Below are positions 50,971 through 59,284 of a DNA stretch of 64,000 nucleotides, in pieces. Each line of letters begins with the position of its first letter. Positions within the stretch are counted from its first letter, which is position 1. Origin of the DNA: Aestuariivita sp. (GTDB lineage: Bacteria > Pseudomonadota > Alphaproteobacteria > Rhodobacterales > Rhodobacteraceae); NCBI RefSeq assembly GCF_021404545.1, contig NZ_JAAWWD010000009.1, forward strand, positions 1-64,000, given 5' to 3'. Below the pieces are notes generated by a model, which saw only the letters and a list, made by a program, of their open reading frames with translations, was not told the DNA's origin and did not search any database. The translations under genes were made by a program, and so were the position numbers.

Positions 50971-52155
50971 TTATTCCGCCTGTTCCGTCGCCAAGACCCG
51001 CTGCGACAATGCGCAGACCGCACCGCAGAGCAATATGGCCGATGCGGCAAGCAGGCTTGCGCCGATGGTTCCGGTGGCGTCCCCGATCATTCCCGCCCCC
51101 ACGGGGCCCAGTGTTTGCGCTATGGCAAAGGCGATCGTGAAGATTGCGATGGCCGCGCCCCAGCTGTCCTGGGGCAGGTTCTGGCGGGCGAAATTGGTCA
51201 CTGCCCCCGGTGCCATGAACACCGAAAGGCCAAACACCACCGCCGAGACCACCAATCCCAGAAGCCCGGGCCAGAGCACAGGCAGGCTCGACCCGACCGC
51301 GATGTTTACCAGGATCAGGGCCAAGGGCACTCCGTTGCCAAACCGCGCGAACACCCCGCGCCAGACGAAGGGCGAGGCGCAGATGCTGAACCCCACCAGG
51401 GTCCAGACCCCGGCGATCTGCCAAGCCGGTGCCGCCTGCGAGGTCATCCAGGCCGCGATGAAGGTCAGATAGACGATGTATCCCAGACCAAACCCGGCAT
51501 AACCACCCAAGAGGCCGAGCATCTTGCGCATAGGGACCGGCGCGGGTTTTGGCGCGCCGCCTGCTGCCGGGCGTAGCTGCCGCGCGGCCCAAAGGCTGAG
51601 CGGGCAAAAAGCGAAACTGATCAGCCCTATGACGATCCAGCCCCAGGCCCAGGCGGCGTTGCCCCAGCTGGCCAGGACCAGGGGCACGCTCAATCCGCTC
51701 AGAACGATGCCCAGACCGCCGCCGACGCCGAAATAAATTGCAATCGACAGCGCGTTGCGGCGTGGCTGATCGGTGAAAAGGGCTGCCGCCAGGGCACCGC
51801 CCGTTGCAAAGGACATCGCTCCCATAAGCCCCGCAGCGAACCGCCAGAACGACTGTGCCCAAAGCGCCTCATTCAACCCGGTTGCGAAAAGGGTGATCGC
51901 CGTCGTCCACACGCCAAACGCAAAGAGCGGCGCGGGCGGTAGCCGCCGCAACAGCGCCAGCGTCAGCACCGCGCCCACCACATAGCCCAACGCATTGGCC
52001 GTGTTGAGCCAGCCCGCCTGGGTATAGCTCCATCCCAGCTCCGCGCGCATCGCGGGCAAGAGGAGCCCGTAAGCGAAACGCGCAAAACCGTTAGTGACGC
52101 AGACACCCAGCGTCAGCCCGGCCAGGATCAGCCAGTTTCGGGGTGTCCCGCTCAC
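50971..52155 (-). CDS. MFS transporter, YbfB/YjiJ family
   Basis: A 394-residue transporter with about twelve helices. It opens W-L-I-L-A-G-L-T-L-G-V-C-V-T-N-G-F-A-R-F-A-Y-G-L-L-L-P-A-M, the YbfB/YjiJ family start, and has G-W-S-Y-T-Q-A-G-W-L-N-T-A-N-A-L-G-Y. The substrate is unknown. Its start touches the end of the serine hydrolase gene (52156), so both are in one minus-strand unit. Confidence 0.87.
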   Translation of the reverse strand: MSGTPRNWLILAGLTLGVCVTNGFARFAYGLLLPAMRAELGWSYTQAGWLNTANALGYVVGAVLTLALLRRLPPAPLFAFGVWTTAITLFATGLNEALWAQSFWRFAAGLMGAMSFATGGALAAALFTDQPRRNALSIAIYFGVGGGLGIVLSGLSVPLVLASWGNAAWAWGWIVIGLISFAFCPLSLWAARQLRPAAGGAPKPAPVPMRKMLGLLGGYAGFGLGYIVYLTFIAAWMTSQAAPAWQIAGVWTLVGFSICASPFVWRGVFARFGNGVPLALILVNIAVGSSLPVLWPGLLGLVVSAVVFGLSVFMAPGAVTNFARQNLPQDSWGAAIAIFTIAFAIAQTLGPVGAGMIGDATGTIGASLLAASAILLCGAVCALSQRVLATEQAE

Positions 52156-53298
52156 CTAGAGGCTGGCGTAGACCGCCTCTTCGTATGCGCCATAGGTCTT
52201 CATCAGGGGCGGCTCCACAAAGGGCAGGCTCTGGGTCATGATCACGGCGGCCAGATCCCTGGCCGGATCGATCCAGTAATGGGTGTTGCACACCCCCGCC
52301 CAGCTGAGCGAGCCCGCGCTGCGCCGTCCCGGCTGGTCGACCTCGTTGCGCACGAAGGCAAAGGAATGTGTGGCCTTGGTGCCGTCGAAGAGTTCGACAT
52401 CCGCAGTCAACGGCGGCGCGTAGGAGATCATCTTTTCAAAGACCAGCCCGTTCATCTGATCGGCACACATCTGCTCCACCGCATCTTCGGACAGGATCCG
52501 GTTGCCGTCGAGCTGGCCTTTGTTCAGCACCATGCGCAGGAACTTCATATAATCCGGCGCCGTGGAATAAAGCGCATGGCCCATCCCGTAGAACTCCGGC
52601 TTGGGCGGTGGCGCCAGTTCGAAGGGGGCGAAAGTGCCATCCTCCCCCCGGATCGACACGTTCGATAGACGGTCAGAGAGCGCATCGGGCTCGAAATATG
52701 TGTCTGTCATGCCCAGAGGATCCAGGATCTCTTCGCGGCAAAAAGCGTCGATGCGGCGGCCATCGACGGCCTCGACCATCTGGCCCAGCCAGTCGATGCC
52801 GATGCCGTACCCCCAGCGCGTTCCGGGATCGCTCATCAGCGGATACATCAGACCGGCCTTCTGCCCGGTCAGGATCGAGGTCTGGTTCTTCACCTCCATG
52901 TATTTCTGCATATCCGCGTTCCAGATCTCGTATTCCAGACCGCTGGTATGGCTGGCCAGATGCCGCACGGTGGCCACCGTCTTGGGCGCGCGCAGAATGG
53001 GTTCGTCGCCGTTCCAGCCGTCCAGAACCTTCAGATCGTTCCAGGCAGGCAACACATCGGCCACGGGCGTGTCCATCGATATCTTGCCCCGGTCGATCAG
53101 GATCATCGCTGCCAGCGACCCGATGGCCTTGGTCATCGAAAAAATGCGGAAGGCCGTGCTTTCATCGACAGTGCGTCCCGCACTTTCGCCGGCCGCCCCG
53201 GAATAGGTGATCCCGGCTGCATTTCCGGCCATGGCCACGACAAAGGGTACGTCCTGTGCGGCCACGGCGGATTGCAGGACTTTATCTAGATCTGACAT
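52156..53298 (-). CDS. Serine hydrolase of the beta-lactamase/class C fold
   Basis: A 380-residue hydrolase of the beta-lactamase-related/esterase EstB family. The catalytic S-x-x-K is F-S-M-T-K-A (about residue 55). Y-G-I-G-I-D-W-L-G gives the Y-x-N-like loop. No signal peptide is seen, so a cytoplasmic esterase or amidase is more likely than a true beta-lactamase. The ATG at 53298 follows AGGAGGAAG; a longer frame to 53367 is rejected. Cotranscribed with the MFS transporter. Confidence 0.85.
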   Translation of the reverse strand: MSDLDKVLQSAVAAQDVPFVVAMAGNAAGITYSGAAGESAGRTVDESTAFRIFSMTKAIGSLAAMILIDRGKISMDTPVADVLPAWNDLKVLDGWNGDEPILRAPKTVATVRHLASHTSGLEYEIWNADMQKYMEVKNQTSILTGQKAGLMYPLMSDPGTRWGYGIGIDWLGQMVEAVDGRRIDAFCREEILDPLGMTDTYFEPDALSDRLSNVSIRGEDGTFAPFELAPPPKPEFYGMGHALYSTAPDYMKFLRMVLNKGQLDGNRILSEDAVEQMCADQMNGLVFEKMISYAPPLTADVELFDGTKATHSFAFVRNEVDQPGRRSAGSLSWAGVCNTHYWIDPARDLAAVIMTQSLPFVEPPLMKTYGAYEEAVYASL

Positions 53299-53482
53299 GT
53301 CTTCCTCCTGATGATGTGCACAGGTTAACGATGCGGGAACTGCACTGTCCATGCATGATCTGCGCAAAGGCGTGAAATTGGCGGTTTCGCTCTTTTGTCA
53401 GCCCGATGATGACCCGCCCCTGCACCTTGCAATCATGCGCCGCTGCCGCTAGCAGAGCGAGGCCTTAGTCTGGGGAAGTCTG

Positions 53483-54556
53483 ATGGACGATCTGAAAGCC
53501 AAATACTTAAGCCTGATTGCCGATGCGGGGGACGAATCCACGCTGGAGGATCTGCGTGTGCAGGCCGTTGGGAAAAAGGGCGAGATCAGTCTGCGGATGC
53601 GCGAACTGGGCCGGATGACCCCCGAGGAGCGGCAGGTGGCGGGCCCTGCGCTCAATGCGCTCAAGGACGAGATCAACTCCGCACTGGCGGCCAAGAAAGC
53701 CGCGCTGGGCGATGCGGCCCTGGAAGAGCGGCTGCGCACCGAATGGCTGGATGTGACATTGCCGGGCAGACCGCGCAGGCAGGGCACGCTGCATCCGATC
53801 TCGCAGGCCTCCGAAGAGGTGACGGCGATTTTCGCCGAGATGGGGTTTTCGGTGGCCGAAGGCCCGCGTATCGATACCGATTGGTACAATTTCGACGCGC
53901 TGAACATTCCCAGCCACCATCCCGCACGGGCGGAGATGGACACGTTCTATATGCACCGTGCCGAGGGCGACAATCGTCCGCCGCATGTGCTGCGCACCCA
54001 TACGTCGCCGGTGCAGATCCGGTCGATGGAGACGATGGGCGCGCCCATGCGCGTGATCTGCCCCGGCGGTGTTTATCGCGCGGATTACGATCAGACCCAC
54101 ACGCCGATGTTCCATCAGGTCGAGGGGCTGGCGCTGGACACCGATATCTCCATGGCGAACCTGAAATGGGTGCTGGAGGAGTTCGTGAAGGCCTATTTCG
54201 AGGTGGACGATGTCGAGCTGCGCTTTCGTGCGTCGCATTTCCCGTTCACCGAACCCTCGGCCGAGGTCGATATCCGCTGCTCCTGGGAGGGAGGGCAACT
54301 GAAAGTGGGCGAGGGCGACGACTGGCTGGAGATCCTGGGCTCGGGGATGGTCCATCCCAAGGTGATCGCCGCTGGCGGGATCGATCCGGATGTCTATCAA
54401 GGCTTTGCCTTTGGCATGGGGATAGACCGGATCGCGATGCTGAAATACGGCATCCCCGATCTGCGCGCATTCTTTGACAGCGATCTGCGTTGGCTGCGCC
54501 ATTACGGGTTTTCGGCCCTGGACGCTCCGACGCTGCACGGCGGCCTCAGCCGCTGA
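53483..54556 (+). CDS. pheS: Phenylalanine-tRNA ligase alpha subunit
   Basis: This 357-residue class II synthetase subunit has the N-terminal coiled coil (about 1-85), motif 1 around [14 protein letters not shown], the F-D-A-L-N-I-P-x-x-H-P-A-R segment, L-R-T-H-T-S-P-V-Q (motif 2) and [14 protein letters not shown] (motif 3). It charges tRNA-Phe together with PheT. pheT is not adjacent in this window; the next genes are a BLUF protein and small membrane proteins. Confidence 0.97.
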   Translation: MDDLKAKYLSLIADAGDESTLEDLRVQAVGKKGEISLRMRELGRMTPEERQVAGPALNALKDEINSALAAKKAALGDAALEERLRTEWLDVTLPGRPRRQGTLHPISQASEEVTAIFAEMGFSVAEGPRIDTDWYNFDALNIPSHHPARAEMDTFYMHRAEGDNRPPHVLRTHTSPVQIRSMETMGAPMRVICPGGVYRADYDQTHTPMFHQVEGLALDTDISMANLKWVLEEFVKAYFEVDDVELRFRASHFPFTEPSAEVDIRCSWEGGQLKVGEGDDWLEILGSGMVHPKVIAAGGIDPDVYQGFAFGMGIDRIAMLKYGIPDLRAFFDSDLRWLRHYGFSALDAPTLHGGLSR

Positions 54557-54801
54557 TCCCGGCGGGCGCCCTCTGACCGGAGCGGCTGCGCCGCAGTCTG
54601 TTTTATCTGTGCGAGGCCGCACGGGCCTTGGGGGCAAGCCCCCAAACCCCCGGCGTCCAAGTGGCAAGGTGAAGCAGGGTGGCAGGCGCCTTTGTGTTTG
54701 GTCTTTGCAGGCGTCAAAGCGCTGTTTTGGCACCGCTCCGTGTTTTGCAGGGACATACCAAGACGACCGGCGTATGGTATTGTCAAAGGAGATCACGCCC
54801 T

Positions 54802-55203
54802 GTGTCGCTTTTGCAGCTGACCTACGCCTCCCGGCCCTTTGGCTTTGATGCAGCGATGCTGGCCGGGATCCTGCTGGATGCCCGCCGGTGCAACGCGCGC
54901 GATGGGATCACAGGGGCGTTGATCGTCCGGTCCGATATCTATCTGCAACTCCTCGAAGGGCCGTCCAGCATGGTCGAAGCCGCTTACGACCGCATCCGGC
55001 GCGATGACCGGCACACCGATTTGCGAGCGGTCCGTCGACACAAGCTCACCGAGCGGATCTTTCCGGACTGGGCGATGCGCGATGATCCGGCCCGCTCGTG
55101 GATTTGGTCGCCGCAGGAGGTGTCGGAGGGGGCTGTCGAGGATGCAACGCCGGAGGAGGTTCTGATGACTTTTAGGCGCTTGCGGTCGAGTTTTCCGCAA
55201 TAG
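54802..55203 (+). CDS. BLUF-domain blue-light sensor
   Basis: A 133-residue single-domain BLUF protein that should bind FAD and sense blue light. The key Tyr is in L-Q-L-T-Y-A-S (about residue 8), the Asn in R-R-C-N-A-R-D-G-I-T-G-A-L, and the Gln in Y-L-Q-L-L-E-G. No output domain is fused, so it must act through a partner protein. Start: GTG at 54802, placed by the family N-terminus and an AAGGAG site (54785-54790); upstream in-frame sequence is not BLUF-like. Confidence 0.9.
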   Translation: MSLLQLTYASRPFGFDAAMLAGILLDARRCNARDGITGALIVRSDIYLQLLEGPSSMVEAAYDRIRRDDRHTDLRAVRRHKLTERIFPDWAMRDDPARSWIWSPQEVSEGAVEDATPEEVLMTFRRLRSSFPQ

Positions 55204-55265
55204 CCGCGATCCCCGGGCCGAATGCTGTTGAGGCGTTCATCTGGGCGGCGAGAGGAGGTTTCGGC

Positions 55266-55472
55266 ATGGCGAAATGGCTGGTAGCGGGGATGGTCTGCCT
55301 GATCTGCGTGGCGCATGTCTTTTTGTGGCGCTCAGACATGCCGACCGAGTTGAAGATGACGTTCACCATGCTCAATGCGCTGGGATGGTCGGTTGTGTTG
55401 GTACCGATCCTTTTCTTGGACCGTTGGCTTGACGCCATGCGCCGCCGCAACCGGGATGACAGCCGACCCTGA
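55266..55472 (+). CDS. Small membrane protein of unknown function
   Basis: This 68-residue protein has two hydrophobic helices (about 4-20 and 36-52) and an Arg-rich end. It opens M-A-K-W-L-V-A-G-M-V-C-L-I-C with GAGGAGG before the ATG. No family recognised. It lies between the BLUF gene and another membrane protein on the same strand. Confidence 0.6.
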   Translation: MAKWLVAGMVCLICVAHVFLWRSDMPTELKMTFTMLNALGWSVVLVPILFLDRWLDAMRRRNRDDSRP

Positions 55473-55540
55473 ACGCCAAGCCCTTGAATCCCGGCACGGT
55501 TCGGCCTCACAGTGGCACGGACCAGACCGGAGCCCCGCAT

Positions 55541-56059
55541 ATGACCTCTTTCTTTTCGCTGCATGGGTTTGTGACCCAGATGGATCGCTGGACCATGCCG
55601 GGGGCCAGCGAGTTGACCTTGCGCCCCGTCTGTATCGAGGTGGAGGCCGATGTCGGCATCGCCAACATGGATCAGACCGAAGCGCGCGAGATCATGATGG
55701 AAATCGACGCCAAATCCTCGGCCTTGCTTGCGGTGCTGGCGATTATCCTGGCGACCTCGGCCTTTGTGTTCTCGCTGGATCAGACTTGGCTGACGCTGGG
55801 GCTGATGTTCGCGCAGGTGGTGACGATCTCGGTCTCGATTCTGTTTTTGCTGCGTTGCCTCATCTATGAGCCATCGCCGCGTCTGCGCGAGATGTTCGAG
55901 CTGCGCACGGTGGCGGATGAGTTTCACCTGCAAATCGAGGCGATCAAGCAGGTGCGCTATTTCAACCGGGTGATCATGCTGACCGTGCTGACGGCGATCT
56001 TGTTTTTTGTGATGTCGGTAATCGTGGGGATCGACACGATGGCGATGGGCGAGGGTTGA
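55541..56059 (+). CDS. Three-helix membrane protein, Pycsar-effector/SLATT-like layout
   Basis: A 172-residue protein. Residues 1-50 are soluble. Then D-A-K-S-S-A-L-L-A-V-L-A-I-I-L-A begins TM1 (about 58-78), TM2 (about 82-107), a 40-residue cytoplasmic stretch with R-x-x-R-E-M-F-E-L and TM3 (about 148-168). The D-x-K-A/S-x-x-L-L at the entry to TM1 and this spacing resemble Pycsar-effector (PycTM) and SLATT membrane proteins. No nucleotide cyclase is encoded nearby, so a defence role is speculation. The ATG at 55541 is chosen over 55484. Confidence 0.6.
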   Translation: MTSFFSLHGFVTQMDRWTMPGASELTLRPVCIEVEADVGIANMDQTEAREIMMEIDAKSSALLAVLAIILATSAFVFSLDQTWLTLGLMFAQVVTISVSILFLLRCLIYEPSPRLREMFELRTVADEFHLQIEAIKQVRYFNRVIMLTVLTAILFFVMSVIVGIDTMAMGEG

Positions 56060-56106
56060 CGGGTTTATGAGATGACATGCCCGGGAGGATGGATGGAGTC
56101 GCAGCT

Positions 56107-56424
56107 ATGACCCCCTTTTTCTCATCTTCAGCGGATTGGGCACCGCCGTGGCCGCGGTGGAGCCTTGCCATGAGGCCATGGCGTGCCCCCTTCCTATCAC
56201 CTGCTGGCGCCTGATGGATGGGATGGGCAGACTGCGCTGCCGGTGCTGCCGCATTTTTCATGGCTCGGCGCGGCAGGGTGAACTGGTGGTTCGCCACCAA
56301 CGGGGTGCTGGAAGATGTGGCGCGGCGTTTTCCCGTGGATCGGGGCCGTGTTTGGGTCTCGGGCTAGTCCTATGGCAGTGTGATGGCCCTACGGTATGTG
56401 ACCCTGAAGCGAGGGTTCTTTTAG
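56107..56424 (+). pseudogene. Decayed alpha/beta hydrolase (LpqC / feruloyl esterase-like)
   Basis: Fragments of a secreted esterase lie in successive frames. First is a signal-peptide-like stretch ending T-A-V-A-A-V-E-P-C (56115-56165). Next is Y-H-L-L-A-P-D-G-W-D-G-Q-T-A-L-P-V-L-P-H-F (from 56195). Then E-D-V-A-R-R-F-P-V-D-R-G-R-V-W-V-S-G, a TAG (56365-56367), S-Y-G-S-V-M-A-L-R-Y. The TAG replaces the residue in the middle of the G-x-S-x-G nucleophile elbow. At least two frameshifts and an internal deletion are needed, so the gene is dead. Confidence 0.7.
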
Positions 56425-57086
56425 TCTCATGCCGCCGCTTGGGGGAACGTCACGGGCAGCCCTCGATGATCCGGCACGCTTGCGGTCTTCAAAAGAACTG
56501 GTCCCTGGTTCGGTCTGACACCTTCGCGCAGCCAATCCGCTGAGCAAGACCCATTGGCGTCATACTCCATCGGATTTGGGTCGATGATAGAATCTTTCGG
56601 CCTGATGCCACGCCAATAGTCGCTTGATCGAATGATATTCCAACCGTTGCCTGCATGATCGCAGGCTTTCGAGGCCCCACAGGGACGCGGTTCCGATGAT
56701 GCCGTGGTCAGGACTGTCGCTGACGCTCTTCAAGCACGCCTATGAGATGGGCACATCGGAACTACATCGAACTGGCATCAGGGTGACACCCAAAGCGTTG
56801 ACCACGAACCGAAGTATGTACCCAAAGGATCTCAGTCGACAGCCGCAACGGAAATACGGAACAGCAAGAGACCTAAACGACCCGCTTTGGCGGATCAAAT
56901 CGTTTGCAAGAAGTGGCTTGACTGAGCCGCTCCCGTTACCGAAGTCCAGACTCTGATCAATTCTCGATTAATATTGGATAATTGCGCCTGAAGATACGCG
57001 ATTTGGCCACAGTCTCCACCCGATCCTGTCCCGGTTTCAGGCCGATGCCTGTCTTGTAGCGTTCATGCACAAAACAGGAGATTACG
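56425..57086. other. Gene-free interval behind the decayed esterase
   Basis: About 660 bases with short open frames only, such as a minus-strand frame at 56489-56680 and a plus-strand frame at 56696-56956, neither with a recognisable family. Base composition is less GC-rich than the neighbours, which fits decayed or acquired DNA. I see no transposon ends. Confidence 0.5.
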
Positions 57087-57410
57087 ATGTTTTTCAAAGC
57101 CGCCAGTGTCGCCCTTGTCCTTGCCGCGACCACCACCAGCGCAAATGCGAGCATGGCCGAGGCGATCCTCAACATGTTCGATGGGGGCAATGATATCTCA
57201 GCGGCTCTCGGGCCCGCGACAGCCAAGAAGAACCCGGTCGGCAGCAATCGTCCGCCGGCTTCGTTCAGTGGTCAATGGTATACGGCGCCCAACGGCTGCT
57301 CCTATTCGCGGGCGCAGGCTCCGGGATACCCGCCCAGTTGGCATCTGATCCTTAATCCGCATCATATCGGAGGCAAACCGGCACATAGCGGATGCGCCTC
57401 GATGCTGTGA
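57087..57410 (+). CDS. Small secreted protein of unknown function
   Basis: This 107-residue protein has a signal peptide (M-F-F-K-A-A-S-V-A-L-V-L-A-A-T, cleavage likely after A-N-A at about 21). The mature part ends in a compact region with S-F-S-G-Q-W-Y-T, N-G-C-S-Y, P-S-W-H-L-I-L-N-P-H-H-I-G and a final C-A-S-M-L; two cysteines could form a disulfide. AGGAG precedes the ATG. I do not recognise the family; the conserved-looking W, H and C residues suggest a small enzyme or inhibitor. Confidence 0.7.
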   Translation: MFFKAASVALVLAATTTSANASMAEAILNMFDGGNDISAALGPATAKKNPVGSNRPPASFSGQWYTAPNGCSYSRAQAPGYPPSWHLILNPHHIGGKPAHSGCASML

Positions 57411-57470
57411 TAGCCCGACGGAGCGGCAGTCTGACGATCAAAGGCTGCCGCATACCGGCGTTTCGGTGGG

Positions 57471-57992
57471 TCAGTTCAGGATCCGCTCAATCTCGCCGGT
57501 GATCGCGCGTGACCCGGGTTTGACATGTGATCCCCAAGCGCCCAGCACCTCGCCTTCCGGCCCGACCAGCACCTTGTTGAAATTCCACCGGGGAACGAAC
57601 CCCGTCTCTGCCTGCACCGCGCGGTAGAACGGATGCGCCTGGGATCCACGCACATGGGTGATGTCGGTCATCGGGATGTCTAGCCCGAAATTGATCTCGC
57701 AGAACTCCCTGATCTCATCGGCCGACTCAAGCTCTTGATTAAAGTCATCCGATGGCACGGCCAACACCACCAGACCTTGATCGCGGTAGCGGTCATAAAG
57801 CGCCTGAAGCCCGTCATATTGCGGAGTGAAGCCACATTGCGAAGCGGTGTTGACCACCAGAACCGGTTGGCCACGCCAATCTTCAATACTCAAACTGCCG
57901 CCATCTATGGACGCGAACGTACCCGTCAGCCCTTTGGCCCAGGCGATCGAGCTTTGCATCGTCAGCACCACAGCCAATAAAATACGGATCAT
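57471..57992 (-). CDS. Glutathione peroxidase family protein, exported
   Basis: A 173-residue thiol peroxidase with an N-terminal signal peptide (I-L-L-A-V-V-L-T-M-Q-S-S-I-A-W-A). The active Cys is in N-T-A-S-Q-C-G-F-T-P-Q-Y. The glutamine and tryptophan/asparagine partners are in P-S-D-D-F-N-Q and W-N-F-N-K. Export implies peroxide removal in the periplasm with a thioredoxin-like donor. The start at 57992 is preferred; an upstream ATG to 58046 adds a hydrophilic leader. Divergent from msrB-msrA. Confidence 0.9.
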   Translation of the reverse strand: MIRILLAVVLTMQSSIAWAKGLTGTFASIDGGSLSIEDWRGQPVLVVNTASQCGFTPQYDGLQALYDRYRDQGLVVLAVPSDDFNQELESADEIREFCEINFGLDIPMTDITHVRGSQAHPFYRAVQAETGFVPRWNFNKVLVGPEGEVLGAWGSHVKPGSRAITGEIERILN

Positions 57993-58135
57993 CGCGCCTC
58001 TCCCTTCATCAGATATAGATACGGACAGCCCGTCTGAACAGATCACCTCACCTCATCGCGAGGGTGGCGAAACATCCCTTCCCTTTCGCACCAAAGGTGC
58101 CATCTTAGATACCAGATGATGATGGGAGGGATCCG

Positions 58136-58585
58136 ATGAATAAATACACCAAGAATCCTGACACGATTGCCACCCTGTCCCCCGAAGAGTTCAGGGTCAC
58201 ACAAGAGAATGGCACGGAACGGCCTGGCACTGGCAAGCTCTTGAACAACAAGGAACCGGGCATCTATGTCGATATCGTCTCGGGTGAGCCGCTCTTCGCT
58301 TCCGCCGACAAATACGAAAGCGGGTGTGGCTGGCCCAGCTTCACCAAACCGATCGAGCCTGCCCATATCCAGGAGCTTAACGACCACTCGCTGGGCATGA
58401 TCCGAACCGAGGTGCGCTCGACCTTTGGCGACAGCCATCTGGGCCATGTCTTTCCCGACGGGCCGCGCGATCGGGGCGGGCTGCGGTATTGCATCAACTC
58501 AGCCTCTCTGCGCTTTGTGCATCGCGATGATATGGTGGCCGAGGGGTATGGTGAGTATTTGGACCAAGTGGAGGATGTCGCATGA
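58136..58585 (+). CDS. msrB: Peptide-methionine (R)-S-oxide reductase MsrB
   Basis: This 149-residue SelR-domain protein has [29 protein letters not shown][11 protein letters not shown] and the catalytic Cys in [11 protein letters not shown]. The usual paired zinc C-x-x-C motifs are absent, as in the zinc-free MsrB group. It reduces methionine-R-sulfoxide in proteins. It overlaps msrA in an ATGA (58582-58585). Confidence 0.95.
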   Translation: MNKYTKNPDTIATLSPEEFRVTQENGTERPGTGKLLNNKEPGIYVDIVSGEPLFASADKYESGCGWPSFTKPIEPAHIQELNDHSLGMIRTEVRSTFGDSHLGHVFPDGPRDRGGLRYCINSASLRFVHRDDMVAEGYGEYLDQVEDVA

Positions 58586-59091
58586 GCCTTGAACGCGCTG
58601 TTTTGGCGGGAGGATGTTTCTGGGGGATGGAGGAGTTGATCCGCCATATGCCCGGCGTCCACAGCACCCGGGTCGGATACACTGGCGGCGATATTCCCAA
58701 CGCCACCTATCGCAACCACGGTACCCATGCCGAGGGGATCGAGATCATGTTCGACCCCGAGGTGATGAGCTATCGCCGCCTGTTGGAATTCTTTTTTCAG
58801 ATCCATGATCCAACCACCCTGAACCGGCAGGGCAATGATCGGGGTCTCAGCTATCGCTCGGCGATCTATTTTGTCGATGAGGCGCAGAAAGAGACGGCAC
58901 TCGACACGATTGCCGATGTGAATGCCTCTGGCCTCTGGCCCGGCAAAGTGGTGACCGAGCTGGAACCAGTTGGAGATTTCTGGGAGGCCGAGCCGGAGCA
59001 TCAGGATTATCTGCAGCGCGTTCCACATGGCTATACCTGCCATTTCCTGCGCCCGGACTGGGTGCTTCCGAAACGGGACGCGGCGGAATAG
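58582..59091 (+). CDS. msrA: Peptide-methionine (S)-S-oxide reductase MsrA
   Basis: A 169-residue MsrA with the active site [10 protein letters not shown] (Cys about residue 12), G-Y-T-G-G, H-A-E-G-I-E-I and F-F[14 protein letters not shown]. It reduces methionine-S-sulfoxide. Translationally coupled to msrB, giving both stereoisomer activities from one mRNA; the divergent exported glutathione peroxidase suggests a shared oxidative-stress role. Confidence 0.96.
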   Translation: MSLERAVLAGGCFWGMEELIRHMPGVHSTRVGYTGGDIPNATYRNHGTHAEGIEIMFDPEVMSYRRLLEFFFQIHDPTTLNRQGNDRGLSYRSAIYFVDEAQKETALDTIADVNASGLWPGKVVTELEPVGDFWEAEPEHQDYLQRVPHGYTCHFLRPDWVLPKRDAAE

Positions 59092-59284
59092 CATAGCCGG
59101 TAAACCGGAGGGGCGCGACGTGCTCCAAGCGCCCCTCCACCATCGTCTTTCTGATCGGCGGCACGGCGTTTTGACCTACTGTGCGCCATTCAGAGACGTG
59201 ACGGGCGGGCGCATCCAAGAGCGCCCGAAACGGCATCATCGCGCGAGGGCACGGCAGGGTGCGAACATCGCGTATCTGCCGGTG

